21,579 nt of DNA, from NCBI GenBank assembly GCA_035293845.1, contig DATGMB010000174.1, forward strand, positions 1 through 21,579, given 5' to 3'. The stretch comes from DATGMB01 sp035293845. GTDB taxonomy: Bacteria > Acidobacteriota > Terriglobia > Bryobacterales > Bryobacteraceae. The notes below the pieces were generated by a model. The model did no database searches. It saw nothing but the letters and a program-made list of their open reading frames with translations, and was not told where the DNA came from. Positions 15,656-21,579 of the stretch are shown here, piece by piece (the first letter of the stretch is position 1; every line of letters starts with the position of its first letter). The translations under genes and the position numbers were made by a program.

Positions 15656-16818
15656 CGTTGGCTCCCTTCGTGCGCGGCTTCTTCCCCCGGGGCTTCCGGC
15701 AGCCGGATGAAGAACCTCGACCCCACGCCCGGCGTGCTGTGCGCGGAGATCGAGCCTCCGTGGCGCTCCACCACCTTGCGGCAGATGGCGAGACCGATGC
15801 CCGTGCCGTCGTATTCGCTGCGTCCGTGGAGGCGCTGAAAGATCTGGAAGATGCGGTCCGCGTACTTCTCATCGAATCCGATGCCGTTGTCCGCGACCTC
15901 AATGGTGCAGAATCCGTCGTCCCCGCTCATCGCCGTGATCGTCACTCTGGGTGCGACGTCCGGTTTGCGGAACTTGAGGGCGTTCGCCACCAGGTTCTGC
16001 AGGACCTGTCCGAGCTGCACGCGGTCCCCCGAAACGACCGGCAGCGGGCCGGCCGTCACGTCCGCACCGGTTTCCTGGATGCGTTGCCCCAGGTCGGAAA
16101 GCACCCCGCGCACGACCTGCGTGAGATCGACCGGCGCCGGCGGCCGTGTCTGCGTGGCTACGCGCGAGAGCGAGAGCAGGTCGTTGATCAGGATCTGCAT
16201 ACGCCCGGCGGCATCCCGCATGCGCTTGAGATAGTCCAGCCCCTGCGGCGGAAGCGTGGCGGAGCAGGTCCCGACGAGCCGGTCGCCGAACGCCTGGATC
16301 TTGCGAAGCGGCTCCTGCAGATCGTGGGAAGCGACATAGGCGAACTGTTCGAGCTCGGCGTTGGAGCGCGCCAGCTCCTCGGTGCGGCGAAGCAGGGCAG
16401 CCTCCGCCTGCTTGCGCTCCGTGATGTCCAGCAGACAGGTGCGGATTCCGAGAATCCGGCCGGACGACCCGCGCAGGAGCGTTTCATGCACCTCCGTCAC
16501 GACGGGCCTGCCGCTCGCGTGCCGGTAGGTGCGCTGCGAGGTGACCAGAGGCTGCTCGCCCGCAAGCTTGCGGCGCACAGACTCGCGGCTGGTTTCCCGC
16601 TCTTCCGGCGCGACGAGCTCCCATACAGGGCGTCCCAGCATGTCCTCGGCCCGGCAGCCCAGCAGCGCGCATTCGGCGCGATTGACGCGCGTCACGACGC
16701 CTGACGTGTCGATTTCATGGTAGGCGACCGGAGCATCCTCGAACAGGCTGCGGTATTCGTCCTCCCGGTCCAGAGCGGCCGCCGGGTCCCGGACATCCTG
16801 GCACAGAATGGTTTCCAT
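15652..16818 (-). CDS. PAS-domain sensor histidine kinase
   Basis: A 388-aa kinase with no transmembrane segment, so a cytosolic sensor. A PAS domain with PAC motif covers about 22-135 (YRSLFEDAPVAYHEIDTSGVVTRVN, ending LLDITERKQAE). The dimerisation/phosphoacceptor helix carries the H-box FAYVASHDLQEPL with H165. The ATPase has N-box N279 (NLVANALKF), G1 DNGIGFD (310-316) and G2 GTGIGLAICRKV. The ASHDLQEPL form is the type common in phytochrome-like kinases that pair with Rcp1 regulators. Start ATG 16818 was chosen because the PAS begins soon after and a promoter-like sequence lies just upstream; an in-frame extension to 16929 has an Arg-rich, non-conserved look. Only a weak AGGT lies 10-13 nt before the ATG. 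It is the first gene of the ATGA-coupled operon. Confidence 0.93.
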   Translation of the reverse strand: METILCQDVRDPAAALDREDEYRSLFEDAPVAYHEIDTSGVVTRVNRAECALLGCRAEDMLGRPVWELVAPEERETSRESVRRKLAGEQPLVTSQRTYRHASGRPVVTEVHETLLRGSSGRILGIRTCLLDITERKQAEAALLRRTEELARSNAELEQFAYVASHDLQEPLRKIQAFGDRLVGTCSATLPPQGLDYLKRMRDAAGRMQILINDLLSLSRVATQTRPPAPVDLTQVVRGVLSDLGQRIQETGADVTAGPLPVVSGDRVQLGQVLQNLVANALKFRKPDVAPRVTITAMSGDDGFCTIEVADNGIGFDEKYADRIFQIFQRLHGRSEYDGTGIGLAICRKVVERHGGSISAHSTPGVGSRFFIRLPEAPGEEAAHEGSQR

Positions 16819-16837
16819 GCGGTATGTACCTGAGCCC

Positions 16838-16866
16838 CATATCGGCCGGCTGGCGGCAGTTGTTAA
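16838..16866 (-). promoter_or_regulatory. Candidate sigma-70 promoter for the kinase operon
   Basis: On the minus strand TTAACA (16866-16861) is followed by exactly 17 nt and then GATATG (16843-16838), a weak -10. Transcription would start about 13 nt before the kinase ATG at 16818, leaving a short leader. Confidence 0.4.
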
Positions 16867-17010
16867 TTCGGTTGGTTTTCCGTCCGCGTGGCGGCGCCGG
16901 CGCGGTCGAGGACCACGCTGAGGAACCACGCCGCGGCCGGCGGCAAGACTCGGTGGCGGGCAGTCATACGGCCTCGATCGTAATAGGGTAACGCCGGCAG
17001 GGCGACGTTG

Positions 17011-17024
17011 ACCTTGGTTAAGGT
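17011..17024. promoter_or_regulatory. Inverted repeat in the kinase/PA14 divergent intergenic region
   Basis: ACCTT-GGTT-AAGGT is a 5-bp inverted repeat at 17011-17024, about 40 bp before the PA14 gene. It is an operator-sized palindrome in a 246-bp divergent gap (16819-17064) that has no other gene. I cannot name the regulator. Confidence 0.3.
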
Positions 17025-17064
17025 TATCTGTGCCCTACGACGTGATAGACTCTGAAACCAAGTT

Positions 17065-18195
17065 ATGAGAGTTCCGGTTCTTCTACTATCTTGCATCACC
17101 GCGCATGCCGCCATTGTCAACGTTTATAGCGGCCTGCCGCAGAATGCAGGCAATTTTTCCGCGAGCTCCCTGAACTTTGCGGGAGACACCTCCGTGGGCA
17201 GCTTCTTCGCCCCGGACATTGATTTTGGAACTGGCACCCAAAATTGGGACCCGCTGGGCATGTCCAGCAATTACGGCGCCGATATCACTGCCACCATTCA
17301 GGTCCGGTCGGCGGGCACCTACACCTTTAACACGACTTCGGACGACGGTTCGCTCTTGTTCATCGATGGACAACTGGTCGTGAATAACAACTATTATCAG
17401 GGGGCCACTCAGCGGACGGGCTCCATCAACCTGAGCGCCGGAACGCACACGATGGAGGTCCAGTATTTCCAGGGCGGGGGCGGTAACAGCCTGGTCTCTA
17501 CGCTACCCGCCGGCGTGGCCTACGTCTACGAGCAGCCGACTTTGGCCATCTATTCGGATCCGGGTTCCTTGACGCCCGTGGGATCTGAGGTGCCGCCGCC
17601 GCTAATCCCTCCGGGAGCAACTCTGGTTGGCGGAATTCCGATCACGAACATAAACTTCGGTCTTCCCAATAGCAACTGGTCTCCATTCGGGTTAGCTTCG
17701 AATTTCTCAGCCGAAATGCAGGGCTACTTCAACATCCCAAGCTCGGGCGCTTACACCTTTAGCACGGGCTCGGACGATGGTTCCTACCTCTTCATCGATG
17801 GCCAGATGGTGGTGAATAATGGCTTTTATCAGGGCTACACCGTCCGTCAGGGAACCGTGACGCTGAGCGCGGGCTCGCATTTCTTCGACTTACAGTACTT
17901 CCAGGGCGGAGGCGGTGCGGCACTTACCATGGGAGTGCCCGGGGGAGTCACCATTTCGGCTGTGCCGGAGACGGCAACCTGGATCCAGCTAGCGACGGCT
18001 CTCGGCGGCGCATGGGCCCTTTGGATTCGCCGCCGGACGCAAGCGGCTGCGCAATTCCCCGCCCTGCAAGCGAAGTCGGGGGACTGCCGGAGCTACGCTT
18101 CTTTGATCCAGACGACCGACGTGAGCGGGTGCGGGCCGCGGACAAATGGCAGCGGCGCGGCAGTGGGCTCGCCGCCACGGTTCATGCGGGCATAA
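17065..18195 (+). CDS. Secreted tandem-PA14 protein with degenerate PEP-CTERM sorting signal
   Basis: A 376-aa exported protein. A signal peptide (MRVPVLLLSCITAHA) is followed by two PA14-like carbohydrate-binding domains (about 50-150 and 194-294). Each contains SDDGS-LFIDGQ-VVNN and YFQGGGG, spaced 144 residues apart, so the gene holds an internal duplication. At 300-326 comes VPETATW, a hydrophobic stretch LATALGGAWALW and RRR, which is the tripartite PEP-CTERM exosortase signal with Thr replacing the second Pro. Normal members end within a few residues of the basic cluster, but this frame runs 50 residues further, the last 34 of them antisense to the end of the GH127 gene. Base composition is visibly less GC-rich than its neighbours. 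The ATG has no clear ribosome site. It probably binds cell-surface or extracellular glycans. Confidence 0.88.
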   Translation: MRVPVLLLSCITAHAAIVNVYSGLPQNAGNFSASSLNFAGDTSVGSFFAPDIDFGTGTQNWDPLGMSSNYGADITATIQVRSAGTYTFNTTSDDGSLLFIDGQLVVNNNYYQGATQRTGSINLSAGTHTMEVQYFQGGGGNSLVSTLPAGVAYVYEQPTLAIYSDPGSLTPVGSEVPPPLIPPGATLVGGIPITNINFGLPNSNWSPFGLASNFSAEMQGYFNIPSSGAYTFSTGSDDGSYLFIDGQMVVNNGFYQGYTVRQGTVTLSAGSHFFDLQYFQGGGGAALTMGVPGGVTISAVPETATWIQLATALGGAWALWIRRRTQAAAQFPALQAKSGDCRSYASLIQTTDVSGCGPRTNGSGAAVGSPPRFMRA

Positions 18196-20975
18196 TTCGG
18201 AACGGCGACCAGATCGCTGCCGTCGGCGAACTTGCTCTTGAGCGTCATCACGCCGCCAAGCAGGTCGGGACGCCATTCCGCGGTGAGCGGCGCGCTCGGG
18301 CTCATCGGCTTCGTGATATCCTGATCCACCTTTTCGATGTTGTAGATGAGCGGGCCGTACTTGAGCGCGACCTTGCCCTGATCGGGATGCTGCACTTCGC
18401 CGCCGCGGGCGCGGGCGATGATGCGATCGTCCGGATAGACGCGCTGCGGGACCAGCGGAAGCACCAGTTCCACCTTGTCGCCGGCCTTCCAGCGGCGCGT
18501 AATTACGGCGTAGCCCTTGTCGATCCGGGGCTTCACCACCTGTCCATTGACCTGAATCGACGTGATCCCGTTCGCGGCGGGCTTGGGCGTGTAGAGCTTG
18601 CTCACGCCGCGATCCGGGACGCGAATGCGCAGGCTGAACTCCCTGGCGGTTTTGGGGTTGACCGTGATCGCCACGTTGCCCTTCCAGGGATACTCGGTGG
18701 TCTGCACCATCTCCACATCGGCGCCTCCCACGTTCTCGACGGTGATTTTGCTGCCGATAAAGAGATTGACGTAAATGCCATCGGGCGCTTTGGTGTAGAC
18801 CCAGGTCGGCATCATGAGCAGCGTGCGGGGAATGTTGCCGACGCAGCACGGGCAGACGTGCCAGGCGTACCGCATCTTGGTTTCATCGAGCGGATTATCG
18901 TAGTAATAATTCTTCGCCTCGAGATCGGTTGCGCCGAGCAGAGCGTTGTACATGGTCTCTTCGTAAAGGTCCACATACTTGGCCTCGTGATACGCCAGGT
19001 GCATCTTCCACTGCAGGAAGATGGCGCCGCAGCTCCCGCAGGCTTCGCAATACGCCTGGTTGCTGAGCGCGTAGTTGACGCCGAAGCCTTCCGAGGTGTC
19101 GCCGCTGCCGACGCCGCCGGTGACGTACAGCTTCTTGTTGACCAGGTTGTCCCAGAGCGATTTGACCGCGCTGTGGTATTCCGGGTCGTGAGTTTCCACC
19201 GCCACATCCGCCATGCCGGACTGCAGGTACATGGCACGGACTGCATGTCCGACAACCTCATATTGCTGGACGACCGGGAGGTGGCTCTGATCGTACTCGG
19301 AGCGCTCGTCCTGCACCGAGCCGTCGGGGCGCGTGCGCTGCACGGCGGTGGTCGAGCGGCAGTCGCAAAGCCACTTCGCCAGCTCGATGTACCGCTGCCC
19401 TTTGCCGCCGCCTTCCATGTCATTCACAAAGCGGCCGAAACGAACCAGCGCCTGCTCCATCTCCTCGTGCCCGTCATACCAGGGCTTCTTCGGCGCGGGA
19501 CCGAGGTTGTTATACCAGCAATCGGCCAGTTTCTTGGCGGCATTGTAGAGCCGGGCGTCCCGCTTGCCGGTCATCAGGTAATGATTGATGGCCGATTCCA
19601 GAAAGTAGCCGGCGGTGTAGCCTTCGTGATTGCCGCGCGTGGCAGGGTCCCAATGCTTGAGGTTGGCGGGCTGCGGCGGGGGAACTTCGAAGGTGGTGTC
19701 GGGCTTGCCATCGGGATTGTCGCCCGTGATCCGCTTTACGGTGAGCGGAGCGGGCGGGCGGAAACCGCGTCCCGCAGCCGCGGCGGGAGCCTCGCCCTCG
19801 AAGATCGCGATGCGCACGGGGGTGGTGGTGAAATCCTGGTTCAATACCGGAAAGAGCACCGTAGTGGAGGTCTTGCCGTCAAACGGCGGATCGGCGACCT
19901 CCTGCGCGCCGCGGCCGCGTCCGGAACCGCCGCGGGCGCCGGCGCGGTCGGCGTGGAGTGTGCCATCAGGGTCCTGCCGCACGCTCACGTGCGCCAGCAC
20001 GACCGTGCCATCGGCCTTCGTAACGGGAACCGGCGGAAGCGGCGCGCGCCGGGGAGGCGCCACCGTGAAGGCGGTCTGCAAATAGCCGTCCGGCTCCTGC
20101 GCGGCCAGGATGATGGGGATCCAGGTGTCGAGCGTCTGCCGGAACTTCTCGTGCGCCTTCAGAATATCGGGATCGCCCTGCGGATCGATCATAAGCGCGA
20201 TGCTCATGGCCTCGACCGTCTGATGCACCCAGGCGTTGGAGAAAACATAGCCCTTGTGGTAGCCGTGGGGCTCACCGCGCAGCGCTTTGCCGGCATTGAT
20301 GAAGTTGTCGATGCCGCCCTGCCCCAGCGTCAGATCCGTGCGATTGATCTGGTCGATGCAATGGGGAATCCAATTGCAGATGAGCGCTTTGGCGCGCTGT
20401 TTCCAGAACGGGCTCGTGATCTCAAAATTCTTTGTGTAAACGGCTTCGAGCTGTTTCGCCGGCGGAGGCGGTTCGACCAGGACGCGCACCGTGGAGGAAT
20501 GCGTGCTTTGGCCGTTGTCCGCCGTCATCTTCAGGACGTAGCTGCCGAGCGCAGAGAAAGTCGCTGTGGTGGAGAGCGATCGCGGGTTTTCAAAGGTCAC
20601 CGTGCCGGGGCCCGATTCTTTGCTCCAAACCACGGTTGGGGCAGGTGCGGGAGCCGGAGCCGGTGTTGCCGCGCCTGGTTCCTGACCGGCGTAGCTGAGC
20701 GGACGATCCTGGTTCTGGGGACGGCCCAACACGGGCGGTTCGCCGTAACCCGCCCAGCCGTGCAGGTAAGTTTTGGCCCCGAGAATATTGATCCGGTCGA
20801 CATCGGCGCTCGTCGCCAACCCGGGCGCATCCATGGCATCGGCCGCTCCGGCGCCCGCGGCGAGGATGGCGGTCCTAATGAGAGGAGATGCAACGATGGT
20901 CGCGGCGGCTGTCTTGCCAACACCGCCGAAAAGCGTGCGGCGGCTGAACCGCCTGTTCTTCAGGACTTCGCTCAC
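18093..20975 (-). CDS. Tat-exported glycoside hydrolase family 127-like (DUF1680) protein with N-terminal Ig/PKD-like domain
   Basis: A 960-aa exported enzyme of the beta-L-arabinofuranosidase (GH127) superfamily. A Tat signal is clear (FSRRTLFGG, residues 10-18, then an Ala-rich stretch). A PKD/Ig-like segment lies at about 110-170 (GSYVLKMTADNG). The (alpha/alpha)6 GH127 domain follows. Zinc ligands by family comparison are E644 and C646 (CEACGSCG) and the C710-C711 pair (HVCPCCVGN), with C711 or C710 as nucleophile; E629 (TSEGFG) fits the acid/base. These positions are my alignment by eye. A Gly/Arg/Pro-rich insert of roughly 110 residues (about 325-440) separates QEPDGYLQTAF from NHEGYTAGYF, where family members normally have a short loop. 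The start is GTG 20975, with AGGTGG about 10 nt upstream. Its 3' end overlaps the PA14 gene by 103 bp. Confidence 0.9.
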   Translation of the reverse strand: MSEVLKNRRFSRRTLFGGVGKTAAATIVASPLIRTAILAAGAGAADAMDAPGLATSADVDRINILGAKTYLHGWAGYGEPPVLGRPQNQDRPLSYAGQEPGAATPAPAPAPAPTVVWSKESGPGTVTFENPRSLSTTATFSALGSYVLKMTADNGQSTHSSTVRVLVEPPPPAKQLEAVYTKNFEITSPFWKQRAKALICNWIPHCIDQINRTDLTLGQGGIDNFINAGKALRGEPHGYHKGYVFSNAWVHQTVEAMSIALMIDPQGDPDILKAHEKFRQTLDTWIPIILAAQEPDGYLQTAFTVAPPRRAPLPPVPVTKADGTVVLAHVSVRQDPDGTLHADRAGARGGSGRGRGAQEVADPPFDGKTSTTVLFPVLNQDFTTTPVRIAIFEGEAPAAAAGRGFRPPAPLTVKRITGDNPDGKPDTTFEVPPPQPANLKHWDPATRGNHEGYTAGYFLESAINHYLMTGKRDARLYNAAKKLADCWYNNLGPAPKKPWYDGHEEMEQALVRFGRFVNDMEGGGKGQRYIELAKWLCDCRSTTAVQRTRPDGSVQDERSEYDQSHLPVVQQYEVVGHAVRAMYLQSGMADVAVETHDPEYHSAVKSLWDNLVNKKLYVTGGVGSGDTSEGFGVNYALSNQAYCEACGSCGAIFLQWKMHLAYHEAKYVDLYEETMYNALLGATDLEAKNYYYDNPLDETKMRYAWHVCPCCVGNIPRTLLMMPTWVYTKAPDGIYVNLFIGSKITVENVGGADVEMVQTTEYPWKGNVAITVNPKTAREFSLRIRVPDRGVSKLYTPKPAANGITSIQVNGQVVKPRIDKGYAVITRRWKAGDKVELVLPLVPQRVYPDDRIIARARGGEVQHPDQGKVALKYGPLIYNIEKVDQDITKPMSPSAPLTAEWRPDLLGGVMTLKSKFADGSDLVAVPNYARMNRGGEPTAAPLPFVRGPHPLTSVVWIKEA

Positions 20976-21292
20976 GGCTTCCCACCTCGTGCTTTACGAT
21001 ATCATTTTCCAGCCAAATCAGTCTCACGACGGGGGAGGGGAGAGGCTCTGATTCCCACCCGCCAAGATCGGACGGGGCACGACGGATATCAAACGAGGAT
21101 ACAGGCCCTCCGCTCAATTTCTCGCAAACACACTGATACACATGGAGACAGGGCCCTAGCTAGCTTCCCTACTGCTCAAGGAGTTGAGGGGCGTGCCAAG
21201 CTCGGCCCGATTGCAGTGCGAGTCTCTACAGCTCTCGCCCCATCGAGCAATTGCTCGGCTATCATCCTGGCATCTGATTCCCGACGCTCCGC
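20976..21292. other. Intergenic stretch with no recognised gene
   Basis: These 317 bp lie upstream of the GH127 gene. Open frames cover part of them on both strands, but their products are low-complexity or mixed and match no family I know. An AT-richer patch at about 20997-21030 (ATATCATTTTCC region) is the likely promoter area of the GH127 gene, but I see no convincing -35/-10 pair. Composition from about 21100 onward is more even than in neighbouring genes, consistent with decayed sequence. Confidence 0.5.
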
Positions 21293-21382
21293 CTGAAGAG
21301 CATCATCGCGAAGCTCGATGTTCCCGACCGCACCGCCGCGGCGCACCTTGCTGTGCAGCGCGGCCTCATCGAATTGGAATAG
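21293..21382 (+). pseudogene. Remnant of a LuxR/NarL-type response regulator (C-terminal end of the HTH)
   Basis: The plus-strand frame reads LKSIIAKLDVPDRTAAAHL, then AVQRGLIELE and a TAG stop. This matches the end of a NarL/LuxR DNA-binding domain (recognition-helix exit, (I/L)xKLxVxDRTxAAxxAxxRGLI). The frame is closed by TGA six codons upstream (21278-21280), and no receiver or first HTH helices are found in any frame before it. It is therefore a short fragment of about 29 codons, left by deletion or rearrangement, and is not expected to be functional. Confidence 0.7.
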
Positions 21383-21419
21383 CCAACCGGCTTCTCGCGA
21401 GATTCCGGGCTTCCAGCCG

Positions 21420-21579
21420 TTAGCGGAACAGGTTGCTCGCCACTTTGACGACGCTGGCTGCGGCGAACAGAAACTCCAGTGACTGGTCGAAGACCTCGGC
21501 GACCTGATAGGTAAAAAGGAATGCCCCCACATAGAACCATGACGGCGTGGTTTCAAACCATGCAAGCGGCCGGCCCGCA
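21420..21579 (-). CDS. C-terminus of an unknown hydrophobic protein (5' end beyond the right edge)
   Basis: The minus-strand frame is open from the right edge to a TAA at 21422-21420, giving 52 residues: AGRPLAWFETTPSWFYVG, then AFLFTYQVAEVFDQSLEF and LFAAASVVKVASNLFR. The hydrophobic stretches around FYVGAFLF and LEFLFAAASVV suggest a membrane or tightly packed helical protein. I do not recognise the family. The alternative minus-strand frame here (21176-21565) has a less protein-like composition. It lies tail-to-tail with the LuxR remnant. Confidence 0.5.
   Translation of the reverse strand, partial: AGRPLAWFETTPSWFYVGAFLFTYQVAEVFDQSLEFLFAAASVVKVASNLFR

Noticed and set aside
16863..16967. 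A 34-codon minus-strand frame (MTARHRVLPPAAAWFLSVV...) in the kinase/PA14 intergenic region
   Set aside because: Too short, with no ribosome site or family match, and it would sit over the candidate kinase promoter.
18012..21296. Long plus-strand open frame (1094 codons) opposite the GH127 gene
   Set aside because: It is antisense to a gene with a Tat signal and GH127 active-site motifs; the product is low in recognisable structure and rich in Gly, Arg and His.
21176..21565. Minus-strand frame whose end (ELRDDALQAERRESDARMIAE) looks helical
   Set aside because: It overlaps the plus-strand LuxR remnant, which matches a known family, and its N-terminal half is unlike a protein. I could not choose it over the partial hydrophobic frame, so it is not listed as a gene.
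1..21579. CRISPR arrays, tRNA, rRNA, insertion sequences, phage genes
   Set aside because: No regularly spaced repeats, no cloverleaf or rRNA-like stretches, and no transposase or integrase motifs were seen on either strand.

Overview
The window is about 21.6 kb of GC-rich bacterial DNA, dense with genes. Several things together point to an Acidobacteria-type genome close to the Solibacter/Bryobacter group: an orphan MacB-like permease of the ADOP kind, a PEP-CTERM (exosortase-sorted) secreted protein, large secreted glycosidases interrupted by Gly/Arg- and Pro-rich inserts, and a DUF2277 protein. This assignment is an inference from gene content, not from a marker gene.

Layout, left to right. 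1-1820 (-) is the 5' part of an Nramp-type metal transporter fused to a universal stress domain; it runs off the left edge and has a palindromic operator-like site at its start codon. 1873-3081 (-) is a zinc alcohol/formaldehyde dehydrogenase. Between 3231 and 5316 lies a set of small or unknown genes: a SHOCT membrane protein, a zinc-finger (anti-sigma-like) protein, an 87-aa helical protein, a 309-aa protein of unknown function, and a DUF2277 protein. 5384-11562 (+) is a two-gene unit of secreted enzymes, a GH38 alpha-mannosidase followed 5 nt later by an M1 metallopeptidase. After a hairpin-rich convergent gap, 11835-16818 (-) reads as one transcription unit in the order PAS histidine kinase, Rcp1-type receiver, REC-PAS protein, ADOP permease. 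The first three genes overlap by ATGA. 17065-18195 (+) is a tandem-PA14 PEP-CTERM protein whose 3' end overlaps, antisense, a Tat-exported GH127-type glycosidase (18093-20975, -). The right end holds a short remnant of a LuxR/NarL response regulator and the C-terminus of an unknown hydrophobic protein.

How the genes may work together. The GH38/M1 pair and the GH127/PA14 pair look like two extracytoplasmic polysaccharide or glycoprotein degradation modules. The kinase operon is a phosphorelay with two receivers and, unusually, no DNA-binding output, and it sits directly upstream of a permease gene. I see no phage, CRISPR, IS element, rRNA or tRNA. The least ordinary features are the metal transporter's operator and apparently leaderless start, the receiver-PAS protein with no output domain, the low-complexity inserts shared by the two glycosidases, and the PEP-CTERM protein with a degenerate motif and a C-terminal run-on.
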